Origin: Eustoma russellianum
Taxonomy: Eukaryota > Streptophyta > Magnoliopsida > Gentianales > Gentianaceae
DNA: 64,000 nucleotides
Direction of reading: 5' to 3'
Assembly: GCA_036186865.1 (NCBI GenBank)
Contig: AP025071.1
Span: 11,019,879-11,083,878 of the forward strand
Below the pieces are notes generated by a model. It saw nothing but the letters and a program-made list of their open reading frames with translations, searched no databases and had not been told where the DNA came from. Every line of letters begins with the position of its first letter. The first letter of the stretch is position 1. Below, in pieces: positions 8,982 to 19,825 of the stretch. Position numbers and translations under genes: made by a program.

Positions 8982-11880
8982 TGTAGGACCTATATAGCAC
9001 CACTAGAAGGGGGAAGGTTTGAATAGAAGGTACAGAAAATTTGGTTTTTAAAATATTTTGACTGAAAAACCTAACTTCTGAAAATAGTTTCTGTTTTCAG
9101 ATCCTGTTTTGAAACGTTTGAAAGACCTGGTTACAGACCTTCAAAAATTCTGAAATTTAGAGAGATTCTACTCTCTGATGTTCTGAGTATCTCCTAAAAA
9201 GTTCAGATTAAAAGTCAACTCCTAATCCTTTGAAAATACGTTTGTGGTCAGATTACGCATATCACCAGAAACAGTACTCTGATTTGAAAAATTTATTCTG
9301 ATTAATTCATGACTCCAAATGGTTTGAAAATTTAATGACAAACCCCTCAAGATGTATGGTACTGGATTGAAATAGTTTTTGAAAATTATTTTTGAAGGTA
9401 TGTCAATCATGTTGATGTTCTCAACCTTTTCAAATCTGAAAATCAGATTGCACTAGTCTCAGATCTATTAACGTTTGATGGATTTATACTAATCCAAATT
9501 GGTGGAAACTTGCACCGACTGAAAGATAAGATGTGTGACTATGTTTCTAAAAAATTTTACAATTTTTGCAATTCGTTTGCTATTTTTAAGAGAGCGACCA
9601 AATGGATGCACAATGCTGGAAACTGAAAGTACAGTGAAGTAAAGTAAAGAACACAAAGGATTTTATACTGGTTCGGTTAAATCAACCTACTCCAGTCTTC
9701 GAGGACACCTTCCTCGGTTATCACTAAACACAAAATAACACCTTATCACAAGGGTTACTGGAGTTACACACCAAATCCACCCTTAAACAAACGATACAAA
9801 CAATCACACGATCGGGAACACCACCACCAAACGGATGAAGGCCACCACCGAACTAACTTTATCCTACGTGTCAAATAAGACAAAACCCTACCCCCACCCT
9901 ACCCTTAGGCCGGCCACCCTCCCTTCCCAAGAAACCCAAAAAGTCTTCCTTTCCTTCTTACGCACTTCACCCCTCCATCATCACCCTAAGCCTACCGCAC
10001 CTACTTTCTCCAAGAAAATTTTCTCCCTCTCTCTCCCTCTCCCTCTTTCGACCGGACCCATCCAAAAAGAGCAAAGAATTCCCTTTTCTTCTTTCATTTC
10101 ACACTTCACATAATCTCAACCTCCCAACCAAACAATCACTTCTCTCTCAAAGACAAACCAAGTCTTCAAACTTCTCTTTTTCTCCTCACTTGGCCGAAAT
10201 TCACAAGTTGGCAAGAAGAGATTTCTTTCCTTTCCATTTCACAACACAACACTCATCATCTTCAACCAACATTTCTTCATGGCCGAGAAGAACATTGAAG
10301 AACAAGGGTAAAGATTTCTTCTTCTCCATTCCATACTTCAATATCTTCATATCTCAAGCAAAATACTCCCTTTCTCCTTCAAGACAACAAAGTCTTCCAA
10401 CTCCATTTTTCTCATTTTGTCCGAGAACTTCATATATGGCAATAGGAGGATTATTCTTCTCTTCTTAATATCTACACACATCCAAAATTAAGCTTCAACA
10501 CATCCTTCATCCAAGTAGTAAATAGAGATGGTTGTAGGAAAAAAACCCAAAGAAGAACAATGTAAGAACTTCATGTTGTTCAAGTTTAAGTTCTTCTATT
10601 TAATTAGCTTCATAAGTTGCTCACTAACCCTCTCATATGGAGAAGGATTTTCCTCCATGATAAGTGAAGAAACCTTCACTTTAGGTTGTAAAATATGTGA
10701 GAAGACAAGTATTCTTCCTAGATCTTACATGGATTTTTCAAAGGCTAAGTGTATATGTTTATATTAAACTGGGATCATTCATGTACTATGTTCAAGTTTT
10801 AACAACAAGAATATGTTAAACATATGGTTCTATGTGATGTGTATGTGTAATATATTTGAAAATATACAAGTGCATATATGTATATATACACCATAGCCAT
10901 AGAATGATGTTAGTATTTAATTAAACTATTTACATGTTATAGAATGTGCAATGTATAAAAATAGATATATGTAGGCATACATATGTGTGTATATATATAC
11001 GGCCATATAGGCCTTTTTATAATAAAGATGGCTTTATGATATTTTAAGTATAAATATATGTATAAAATAAGTTGCTCACTAACCCTCTCATATGGAGAAC
11101 GATTTTCCTCCAAGATAAGTGAAGAAGCCTTCATTTTAGGTTGTAAAATATGTGAGAAGACAAGTATTCTTCCCAGATCTTACATGGATTTTTCAAAGGC
11201 TAAGTATATATGTTTATATTAAACTGAGATCATTCATGTAGTATGTTCAAGTTTTGACAACAAGAATATGTTAAAGGTATGGTTCTATGTGATGTGTATA
11301 TGTAGTATATTTGAAAATATATAAGTGCATATATGTATATATACATTACGGCTATAGAATGATTTTAGGATTTAATTAAACTATTTACATGTTATAGAAC
11401 ATATATGTATAAAAATAGGTATATGTAGGCATACATATGTATATATATACGACCATATAGGCCTTTTTATAATAAAGATGGCTTTATCATATTTTAAGTA
11501 TAAACATATGTATAAAATACATATTAAGGTATGAAAAGGACTAAGTTATGTATTCTATATAAAATGTCATAAAAATGTATGTATATGAGCACACACAAAT
11601 ATATATATTCGGCCCTAAGGCTTTTATATAATAAAAATGGCTTTATTATATTTCAAGTATACATATATGTATAATATATAAGTTAAGATATGGAAATGAC
11701 CAAGTTATGTATTCTATGTAACATGTCATATAAAAATGTATTATATATATAAGTACACATAAATATACAAATCCGCCATTAGGCCCTTTTATGATAAAAT
11801 GCCTTTATTATATTTTATGTATATATATGTATGATGTGTATGTTAAGATATGAAAAGAATGACTTTATTATATTTTATGT
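8982..11880 (-). mobile_element. 5' LTR of copia D (right border uncertain)
   Basis: On the minus strand it ends with ...GGTCCTACA next to the primer site. 8985-9800 aligns with the U5 part of the copia A LTRs, including the TACTCCAGTCTTCGAGGA-like block at about 9690 and the GGTTCGGTT block. 9835-10470 is strongly pyrimidine-rich; the proline- and serine-rich plus-strand ORFs there are by-products. 10500-11880 is occupied by tandem duplications. I could not find the TG start of the LTR, so the right border is set where LINE 3' sequence begins. Confidence 0.65.
10612..11870. repeat. Tandem duplication (455 bp) followed by shorter 155-170-bp repeats
   Basis: The segment starting ataagttgctcactaaccctc at 10612 recurs at 11067 with few changes (offset 455 bp). 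A sub-block containing ggcctttttataataaagatggc occurs at about 11005, 11458, 11613 and 11783, the last three only 155-170 bp apart and more diverged. This suggests one older short tandem array and a later long duplication inside the copia D LTR. Confidence 0.85.
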
Positions 11881-12617
11881 ACACATTTATTTATTTTTGA
11901 TGAAGCATATTTTATTAAAAATAAGGCCTCACTTATGGCGGAGGAAAACCATATTACATGATGGAGTCATCGTACGAAAAAAGCGAGTGCAAAGAAGAAA
12001 TAATTGTCAACCTCCAATCATATATGATATGCCGCATTAAAACCTTGGCAAGTAAAACAAACCTTGGCGAAGGAAAAAGCGTACATATTTATATGATTGG
12101 ACCGTTGATATATAACAGAGTACATAAAAGAGTGGATTGTAAAGCAAGAAGCTGCGATATCCGTCCCTGCATGCATTATAAAGCACCATATCTATGAGTC
12201 AAGTAACCGCCTATGCACACACTTGCGTCCATTATTGCACTCACGAGCACCCTCAAGCGGCCACAGCAGCAACCATGCATGCCAAAACCAAACGTTACTG
12301 TTGAACATGTATATATCACGTAAATGAACCGAATGCATGTAGCAAACATACCGATGGTGCCTGTATTCTTCTGGAATACAGGAAACCACCAAAGAATGAT
12401 GATCAAGATCGCTATAGTCCACTTCGAAGGAATATATGTTTTGCTGGCAATGTACTCCCACAGGTTATGAGCATAGACTGCAACAAAGAGATCTCGAAAC
12501 AACAGTGTTCCATAGCATTCATGAGAAGAGCAGTGTAGATAGCAATGCAATGTAATATGAAAGCTACAGAAGGAAAAACATAGTACCCGTGCTGCCTGCA
12601 TCAGTAAGTTGATACAG
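11880..12617 (-). mobile_element. 5'-truncated LINE 3' end
   Basis: Read on the minus strand, the last 300 bp match the 3' UTR of the LINE at 25466-27044. Shared blocks include ctacgctttttccttcg, ttaatgcggcatatcatatatga, ggaggtt and ccataagtgag, followed by an A-rich tail (caaaaataaataaa) at 11880-11900. The upstream part is non-coding 3' UTR-like sequence; the 149-aa and 89-aa frames here are not supported as genes. No target-site duplication is visible, because the two flanks belong to different elements (copia D LTR left, copia E integrase right). Confidence 0.75.
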
Positions 12618-13853
12618 TCAGGCATTGGGAATTTCGGGAAGGCAGATGTCTATGGAGGTAATGGGAACAGGAGTAATTGAAGAGGGAGTAGAGTCAAATG
12701 ATTGATGATGGTCCGAAGAAGATGAAGGGCAGGTAGGAATTGGACTGCTAGGCTGCACTGGGGAGTCAGATAGGGATGGTGAATGGGCTGGTGAAGGCTG
12801 GGATGAAATTTGGCTTGGCGAAGGCTGGGACAGAATTGGAAGAGGATTGTCATCTGAACCTGAAGGGGAGGCATTTGTTACTGGAGTAGAAGAACAGTGA
12901 AGAGGTTCAAAAGAAAAATCATGAGATTGATGACTGGGGTTGTACATTGGTGAATAGGGAAATATGTTTTCAAAGAATTCAACGTCTCTAGATATGAAAA
13001 TTTCCCTCGTAGCCATGTCTTGAAGTATGAAACCTTTAGTAGTGAGAGGAAAGCCAAGGAAAATGGACTTCCTGGACTTGGGACTGAACTTCCCAGAGGT
13101 GGGACAGACATTACTGGCAAAGGCCAGGCATCCAAAGGTTCTGAGCTGTTGGTATGATGGGTTTTTATTGTATAGCAGCTGGTATGGGGCTTTGTTGTGA
13201 AGGATAGGAGATGGGATGAGGTTGATTAGATACACTGCATGTTGGACGCAAAAGCCCCACAGCTGAATAGGGACATGGCTTTGAAATTTGATGGCTCTGG
13301 CTACGTTTAGAATATGTTGATGTTTCCTCTCAACTACCCCATTCTGTTGAGGTGTATAGGTACAACTAGTCTGGTGTACAATTCCTTTTTCAGCATAAAA
13401 TGAGTTCAACTGGAATTCTAAACCATTATCAGAACGAATGGATTTAATCTTGTAATCAAACTGAACAGCCACAAAGTTATAGAAACTAGGCAATATATTT
13501 CTGACTTCAGATTTGTTTTTCAACAGATACAACCATGTAAATCTGGTATAGTCATCCACAATGGTAAGAAAATAACGTTGTTGATACATCGTGGGGTGCC
13601 TGTATGGCCCCCATATGTCAACATGAATCAAAGAAAAAGGAGAGACAGTAACAGATAGGGAAACAGGGAATGGTTTCCTTTTTTGTTTTGCAAGAGGACA
13701 GATGAAACAAGGCACAGAATCATCATGGTTTGCTACTAGAGGTTCAATCTTGTGGATTTCTTTCAGTCTGTGTGAAGATAAATGTCCAAGCCTTGAATGC
13801 CAAAGAGCAGCTTGTGACTGAATAGTGGCTTGGAGTGAAAGATGAGTGTCCAT
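12618..13853 (-). CDS. Copia E integrase (411-aa open frame, truncated)
   Basis: Integrase would insert the cDNA copy into the genome. An N-terminal GAG-pre-integrase zinc region is visible (WHSRLGH near residues 18-24, CFIC at 49-52). The catalytic triad is present: D79 in HVDIWGP, D142 in RSDNGLEF and E175 in GVVERK. The core continues through LRTFGCLAFA and a serine/proline-rich tail that ends at 12618, where LINE sequence starts. The frame is +1 relative to gag-protease: a one-base shift near 13865 separates SLKQSEK from the KPEMDTHLSLQ that should follow. The listed ATG is therefore internal to a former polyprotein. The RT and RNase H domains that normally follow are missing. Confidence 0.85.
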   Translation of the reverse strand: MDTHLSLQATIQSQAALWHSRLGHLSSHRLKEIHKIEPLVANHDDSVPCFICPLAKQKRKPFPVSLSVTVSPFSLIHVDIWGPYRHPTMYQQRYFLTIVDDYTRFTWLYLLKNKSEVRNILPSFYNFVAVQFDYKIKSIRSDNGLEFQLNSFYAEKGIVHQTSCTYTPQQNGVVERKHQHILNVARAIKFQSHVPIQLWGFCVQHAVYLINLIPSPILHNKAPYQLLYNKNPSYQQLRTFGCLAFASNVCPTSGKFSPKSRKSIFLGFPLTTKGFILQDMATREIFISRDVEFFENIFPYSPMYNPSHQSHDFSFEPLHCSSTPVTNASPSGSDDNPLPILSQPSPSQISSQPSPAHSPSLSDSPVQPSSPIPTCPSSSSDHHQSFDSTPSSITPVPITSIDICLPEIPNA

Positions 13854-13860
13854 CTCAGGT

Positions 13861-15492
13861 TTATTTTTCAGATTGCTTCAATGAACCAGGAAGCTTATAT
13901 AGGCCTTGACTAACTTCAGCTATACCAATCTTCCTCATAGTGATCTGTTCATATAGAATGCAGCAATTAGAATGAAATAAGGCTTGAATGTGATTATGTT
14001 TAGTAAGCTTGCTGAGAGATAGCAAGTTAAAGCAGAATGAAGGAATGAAGAAGACATCATTAAGGATCAGGTTTGGGTTTACAGTCACAGTCCCAATGTG
14101 TGTGACTTCAACGGACTGAGCATTAGGCAATCTAACTTTTATAGGCAGAACAGCATTATAAGAATCAAAGAGACTCAAAGAACAACAAATATGATCAGTG
14201 GCACCTGAATCCAAAATCCATAGATCTAAGCTCCTGGATGACATATTACCTGACCTCTTACCTGCAGCATGTAGTTGCTGAGCTGACATAACAGAATGCT
14301 GGCTCTCATTCTTATCATCAGAGCCTAACTTCTCCTTCCTGTCCTTTGCCTGATAATCCTTCAGCATATTCATCAATTGAGTGCATTGTTCCTGTGTGAA
14401 CATGCTCAACATCTGAGACTGCTCCATTGTTTGATGAAACGGCTCATCATAACCAGCATCTTCCTGCAATGTATTCCCATTGTACTGCAGATTACCATCA
14501 AAACTTACACAATTGGCTTGTGATTTCGGTTTATATCCAGGCGGATAACCGTGTTTCTTGTAACACTTTTGCTCCAGATGTCCCAACATACCACAATAAT
14601 TGCACACCGGTCTCTTGACATTACCCTGTCCAGACCTTGCAACATAACCTCCCTCCTTTCTATAGCTATTCTGTGGTTTAAAGTTTTGTCTGGATCCAGG
14701 TCCTCCAGAAAATCCAGATATTGGTCCAGCAAGTACACCATCATCACTTCCCATGCTTGACACCACAGATGGATTATTAAGGAAGGCAGATTGATTGTTA
14801 GAATACAACACTTTTCTTTCAAATTTAACTGCCATTGCAAAGGCAGTATTAACATCAGGCAAAGGATTGATTAATAAGACTTGAGCCTTGACAGGCTCAA
14901 ATTCATCCGACAGTCCTTTCAAAAACTTTATAACGAAGTCATCCTCAACAAACTTGGACACTTGACTAGTGATATTGCAAGTACACCGTCTACATGTACA
15001 TGAAGGAATAGCCTTCAAAACTGTTAATTCCTCCCACACTACCTTCCATTTCGTGTAATATTCAGTTACAGACAAATTTCCTTGTTTAATCATATAAAAC
15101 TGCTCCTGAAGGTCTGACATCCTAAACGCATCAGCATTTCCATATCTAAGTCGTAGATCCTTCCATATTTCAAAGGCACTATCAATCCACATAATACTTT
15201 GGGCAATTGAAGGACTTACCGCATTCATAATCCAGGATGCTACCATATTGTTCGCTTTTATCCACACAGCACATCTACGATCTCCTTCTGCAGGTTTAGT
15301 AACCGTGCCATCAATGAATCCAGTTTTATTCTTTGCTTCCAGAGCACGACGCATAATTCTGCTCCAACCGTGGTAATTTTGTGATGTGAGCAAATTCTGA
15401 GTGAGAATAAGTGACGGACTGTCAGAAGGATGTATATAAAGCGGATCTTCATGTGGATCAATGGATCCGAAGGTGACTGAAGAAGAAGCCAT
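13861..15492 (-). CDS. Copia E gag-protease (543 aa)
   Basis: Gag forms the particle and the aspartic protease cleaves the polyprotein. Residues 35-230 carry the copia gag fold (LLTSQNYHGWSRIMRRAL, then DLQEQFYMIKQGNLSVTEYYTKWK and FLKGLSDEFEPVKAQVL). A CX2CX4HX4C zinc knuckle is complete at 297-310 (CNYCGMLGHLEQKC). The protease active site DSGATDHI is at 428-435, followed by the usual NLLSLSKL block. The start ATG at 15492 lies 43 bases after the primer site, as expected. The frame is open throughout, but a frameshift at its 3' end cuts it off from integrase. Confidence 0.88.
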   Translation of the reverse strand: MASSSVTFGSIDPHEDPLYIHPSDSPSLILTQNLLTSQNYHGWSRIMRRALEAKNKTGFIDGTVTKPAEGDRRCAVWIKANNMVASWIMNAVSPSIAQSIMWIDSAFEIWKDLRLRYGNADAFRMSDLQEQFYMIKQGNLSVTEYYTKWKVVWEELTVLKAIPSCTCRRCTCNITSQVSKFVEDDFVIKFLKGLSDEFEPVKAQVLLINPLPDVNTAFAMAVKFERKVLYSNNQSAFLNNPSVVSSMGSDDGVLAGPISGFSGGPGSRQNFKPQNSYRKEGGYVARSGQGNVKRPVCNYCGMLGHLEQKCYKKHGYPPGYKPKSQANCVSFDGNLQYNGNTLQEDAGYDEPFHQTMEQSQMLSMFTQEQCTQLMNMLKDYQAKDRKEKLGSDDKNESQHSVMSAQQLHAAGKRSGNMSSRSLDLWILDSGATDHICCSLSLFDSYNAVLPIKVRLPNAQSVEVTHIGTVTVNPNLILNDVFFIPSFCFNLLSLSKLTKHNHIQALFHSNCCILYEQITMRKIGIAEVSQGLYKLPGSLKQSEK

Positions 15493-15534
15493 TCGAATTA
15501 CAGAATCTGAATCAATACAAACAGGTGATCATAC

Positions 15535-15546
15535 GCTCTGATACCA
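15535..15546 (-). other. Primer binding site of copia E
   Basis: The reverse complement reads TGGTATCAGAGC (initiator tRNA-Met type) and directly abuts the LTR end (...TTAACA). Confidence 0.9.
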
Positions 15547-16070
15547 TGTTAATTTTCTACAAACTGACCACGTATGAACGAAATTGGATGAAACTGAGAT
15601 AGAGTAGTCTCAGAGAGAAAAGAGAATAAAAAACGATTGCAGCAGAAATTGGAATGAATGCAAAATGGCTTCTTGAATTTTCAGTCCAGCAGCATCACAC
15701 CATATAAGGAAGAAGAGAACGCGTAAAATTACAAAAACAACCCTGGTAACTAACTACCTACTCTTATTAACGTAAGGGCAAAGTAGACATTTCACGTGTT
15801 TAAACCAACTCCCGCCTTCGTCCCTTCGCGCGTTCTAACGCCTTGCTGCAGCAGTTACAAACTGCTGCAGCATGCCTTCGTCAGCTCCACTCAGTCACGT
15901 GAATTGAGCCAATCATCTCCCTTTATTTTAACATCTTGAGACTTCTACATCCAGCTCAAGCTAACTGCCCGCTTCTCCAACGCATAACACCCTCACTTCA
16001 GCAAAATCTCCAAAGTGTTCGACCAAATGCCTTTTGCTACACTTGATGCAAAGCTCCTACATCTTTAACA
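15547..16070 (-). mobile_element. 5' LTR of copia E (524 bp)
   Basis: It is bounded by TGTTAA at 15547 and TTAACA at 16070, a perfect 6-bp terminal inverted repeat. The outer boundary is confirmed because gypsy F LTR homology begins exactly at 16071. Confidence 0.9.
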
Positions 16071-17164
16071 ATTCCCCCTTAAAATTTCCCAGCAAAGAAT
16101 TCGGCAGCCTTGCTGCCATTCCCTCAGCCGCCAATTCTAGGGAGGAAGAAGGAAGCCGAATTGTGTTCCAATTCAACACCGATTCGATTTACGGTATAGT
16201 ATACTTGGATCGAGCCAAGTATCTTTTCTATATTTGCTATGTTTTTGCAAATCTCATGGCTATATGTTCGTAATAAAACCGGATCATGCATAAGGTATTT
16301 GTGGTTGCATAGTTGGTTGATCTCATATGTATGTGTTATAAGTAATTTAATCGTATTTGTTATGATTTTGTAAAACATATGTTTATATTTTCGATATTAA
16401 CTTCGGATCATGCATATGTATAATTGTTTATATAGATGGATGTATTTAAATATGTGGATGCGGGGTGTCTGTGAGGATTATATGAATGTTGAGGTTTGGA
16501 TGATATCATTGTAAATATAAACCGACTTATGTATGTGGGTATACATATGAGTGAATCGTGTCTTAATAGGTATGTATACATATATATGTCGAAAGTGTGG
16601 TAAGAAGGTACAAAGTGAAATTGGAGTTCTGTTGGACAGAGGTTAAATTGGTCTTCGTGCTTTATATTAAGGAGGTAATTGATGGGTGCATATTGTATAT
16701 ATGTGGGCCAATTTACATGTGTTATATTTATATATGTTAAGTGTTAGATTTGGGACAGTGGCAGGCACTGTCAAAAGTTTTCAGATATACATGTACTGAG
16801 ATAGAAGTTCTTATAATATATGAGCATGAATGGATTTTTCAACAGAGAGATGTACGTGTATATATATACGTATATATGCATATGTATGGGCGTGGTCATA
16901 TATATGTATATACATACATGTGAGAGGTGGTTAATAGGACATCGATATCGTAATTTGATATATGATCGTAATTGATATTTGTATATTTGTATTGGATGTG
17001 ATCTGAACTTTATCGTTTGGAAACTATTTGAAACATTGACAAATCGTATTTAGAAATTCGTATCGATATTTGAAAATCGTTTTGAAATTTGCATCGCATA
17101 TTTTGAAAATTCACCCTTACAGAGAAAATATATCGGTAAGCCAGTTTGGTCCCAAACAAACAGA

Positions 17165-17460
17165 GCGTCCGTGCATATTTGACCATTTTAATAGAGCATC
17201 TAGACATATTTGACCGCCAATTGGAGCGCCCAAGCATATTTGACTATTCCGATAGAGCGCCTGCGACATATTTGACCATTGGAGGATCAATTTGTAAGTC
17301 TCGCGATATAAGTTGTTTGTAAGGTAAGAGCCATGTACATTGCATTGGAATGATATTGGTATTGATGATCGAAATATCGTATCGAAAATCGTATTGTATC
17401 GGAAATCGTATCGTATCGTATCGCATTGTATCGTATCGATCATCGTATCGTATCGAACAT
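17165..17460 (+). repeat. Minisatellite and (ATCGT)n microsatellite in gypsy F LTR
   Basis: Four copies of a 30-35-bp unit containing catatttgac and a gagcgcc-like block lie at 17165-17285. A run of ATCGT/ATCGA/ATCGC pentamers follows at 17340-17460. The 3' LTR has the same arrangement at about 21600-21720 and 21780-21875. Confidence 0.85.
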
Positions 17461-17760
17461 TTGAAATTGGATTTGGAAATTGGAAAATGAATATTTCGGA
17501 AATCGAATTTGAATATCGGAAATTGATTTTTATCGTATCGCATCGGTTTTGAAACTGCATCATCGATTTTGATTGTGCTAACACTTGTGTGTTGCTGACT
17601 TAGTTGCGTGTGCTTTTGTTGCTTGATTGGTATAGGGATAAAAAGGGTGAACTTTATTTGTGAAGAGAAGTATGATAGTTTTCATATCGTTATTTATGTA
17701 TTTTTATCACACTTCCTTCTCCATGTATGATCCCATGGTAAATATAGGCAGGTTACTTGC

Positions 17761-17780
17761 TGGGCGATGTATGTCGCTCA
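17761..17780 (+). promoter_or_regulatory. Hairpin motif of gypsy F 5' LTR
   Basis: TGGGCGA and TCGCTCA pair around a 6-nt loop (one G-U wobble) directly after TTACTTGC. The same hairpin is in the 3' LTR at 22182-22201. It precedes the pyrimidine tract and cag at 17792-17805. Confidence 0.6.
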
Positions 17781-18175
17781 TCCCACGTTATTAATTATTT
17801 TTGCAGATAGACAGGTAATCGAGTTAGTATACCTGCGGATGGGCATGAGTGGAGATTTCAAGATTGATGATATTCTAATGAGCTGCACGAGGATTTAGCT
17901 GAGACATAGTTATGGATTTGATTTCATCTAATTTTGGAGGTTTAGTATTTAGCATCTACATTTGACATTTGTATTGAACTAGATTTGCCTATGCGTTTAT
18001 AATAATAATGATGATTATTTCATTGAGGATTTTTGTTTTTAAGACTTCCGCTGACATTGATTTGCGTCACTTTACTGATGTGTGATTGAATTGTATCGAT
18101 GCCTTGTATTCTCTTTAGCGAGATACGGCGGGTGAGTCGTTCCGAATACTAGGGCTCGGTACGGGTCGCTATAGT

Positions 18176-18188
18176 TGGTATCAGAGAC
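18176..18188 (+). other. Primer binding site of gypsy F
   Basis: TGGTATCAGAGAC lies two bases after the LTR end and matches the initiator tRNA-Met type. Confidence 0.85.
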
Positions 18189-18229
18189 ATGGCTCCAGAT
18201 CCACAGCGGAAGCATAGATTTAGGCTATG

Positions 18230-18670
18230 ATCTTAGAAATTAAGTTTCAATTTTGTCCTTAAGTCACGATCTTAGATATAAATACTCATTTTTAGCCGTA
18301 AGCACTGATTATATATCGGGCATGTTATTGGAAATAAAACGTGACCTTAGAAACTAAGTGATGATTCTACCCGTAAGTCACAACTTTAGACATAAGCGAC
18401 GATTTTTATTAAGAATTGATCTTCGACTTAAGAATTGATTTTAGCCATAAACGCTGATTATATACTAAGTATGATTTGAAAATAAAAAAAAAGTGATTTT
18501 AGACATAAGTCATAATCTGAACATCAGGTGATGATATGAACATGAGCACTGATCTTAGTTGTAAGTTGGGATTATATTCTAAGCATTCAACTTAGAAATA
18601 AGTAATGATGATACCAAGTATTGATTCTAGAAATGGATCATGGATCTTAGACTTAAGCAATGATCGGGTT
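18230..18670 (+). repeat. Degenerate short tandem repeats in gypsy F leader
   Basis: Between the primer site and gag, motifs such as ttagacataag, cttagaaataag, taagtgatgat and gtaagcactgatta recur about every 20-35 bp with many changes. There is no long open frame. Confidence 0.6.
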
Positions 18671-18828
18671 AAGGGGTGTGCGAGCGTTTTTTTTCGTTCT
18701 CTTATTTATTTACTGTTTTACCCCTGAATCTTTGCATGCACACTATAAGTGAGTAGAAATTCTCAAAATACCCCCAACTTAGCCTGAACTCAAATAAACT
18801 ATATTTTGCCTCTTCCAAATTCCAGAAA

Positions 18829-19825
18829 ATGCCGTCTAGACGTGATACAAAAGGAAATGGAGGAAATGGTGGTGACAACCACCAGAATCAGGGGGCTATA
18901 CCCCAAGCACTAACGGACACCATGGCCACTCTGGCCGCTATTCTGGCACAGCAGCAGCAGCAGTTGGCCCAGCAGCAGGAGCAACTGAACCAGCAGTAGG
19001 TGCCGCCGCCACCACCGGCCCTGGGTCTTAGGTTCTACTACAGGGAGATGCAAAAATCTCGCGTTCCGATGTTTCGAGGGGACTTCTCGTCTGGATGAGG
19101 TATAGATATGGTTGAAAAATGTATCTGACCAGCTCCGTTTGTTGCAAGTGCCTGAGGAGATGAGAGTTGAGGTTGTTGTATCCTTTCTAGAGGGAGACGC
19201 TGAGCAGTGGTGGCACAGTGTGCAGATCCGCCAAACCGCACCGGTGACGTGGACACAGTTTAGAGAAGAGTTCCAGAAGTTTTATATTACAGACACTGTG
19301 ATTCAGAAGAGGATGACTGAGTTCCAGACGCTGACTCAGGGTTCTATGACAGTGGCCTAGTATACTGAGCGTTTCCATGCATTGGGGAGGTACATGCCAT
19401 CTACCATGGAGAATGAGAGGGCCAAGATGCTAAAGTACATAACCGGGTTGAACTCTGGCATTCAGACTAGGATTGTGTACGCGAGACCGAGGACTTATGA
19501 GGATTTGTTAGAGGTGTGTCGCAAGATTGAGGATGATTTGGAGAGAGTCGCTGCAGAGGAGAAAAGCAAGAGGCCCCGAGAAGAGACCAGTGAGGTTAGG
19601 CTAGGGAGAGGGATCAAGGTGCCAAAGATGAGTGACGAAGATCAACTACAGCAGCAACAACCCAAAGTTAATCCGCAGAATGGGATTTCTAATTGTCCGA
19701 CAAGCAACCGATCACACACTGGTATATGTTGGAAGAGGTCAGACGCATGCTTTAACTGCGGGAAGATAAGCCACCTGAACAAGGATTCCCCAGAGCCAAG
19801 GAGACTGCAAAAGGGGTCTAAATGA
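18829..19825 (+). pseudogene. Gypsy F gag (broken)
   Basis: Translation from ATG 18829 gives a Q-rich start (ILAQQQQQLAQQQEQL), then a stop at 18997. Retrotrans-gag-type sequence follows at 19112-19825: LLQVPEEMRVEVVVSFLEGDAEQWWHS, then TWTQFREEFQKFYI, an in-frame TAG at 19358-19360, then YTERFHALGRYMPSTMENERAKMLKYITGL. The knuckle reads CFNCGKISHLNKDS, with its last Cys replaced by Ser. Gag would form the particle and bind RNA. There are at least two premature stops and one shift between 18997 and 19112, so this copy is dead. 19826-20248 contains no pol sequence, only the 3' signature of the element. Confidence 0.85.

Larger units (their letters stand above)
12618..16070 (-). mobile_element. 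Copia E, 3'-truncated element
   Basis: In minus-strand order it contains a 5' LTR (16070-15547), a primer site, gag-protease (15492-13861) and GAG-pre-integrase/integrase (13853-12618). It stops before RT, RNase H and the 3' LTR. It was inserted into the 5' LTR of gypsy F: 16071 onward continues F sequence equivalent to 20512 in F's other LTR. The partner target duplication was lost with the left half. It belongs to a different copia lineage from A, D and G, with a short LTR and a DSGATDHI protease motif. Confidence 0.9.
16071..18173 (+). mobile_element. 5' LTR of gypsy F (5'-truncated)
   Basis: It is collinear with 20512-22594. It ends ...GGGTCGCTATA, against ...GGGTCGCTACA in the 3' LTR, directly before the primer site. 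Landmarks in order: four catatttgac repeats at 17165-17285, an ATCGT-rich microsatellite at 17340-17460, the hairpin at 17761-17780 and tttgcag at 17799-17805. No host or element protein is encoded. Confidence 0.88.

Noticed and set aside
9835..10468. Two plus-strand frames rich in Pro, Ser and Phe
   Set aside because: They lie in the pyrimidine-rich strand of the copia D LTR and have no domain or codon signal.
12176..12625. 149-aa minus-strand frame with a hydrophobic stretch and splice-like borders, possible host gene exons
   Set aside because: The surrounding sequence aligns in order with the 3' UTR of the LINE at 25466-27044, so it is LINE non-coding sequence.
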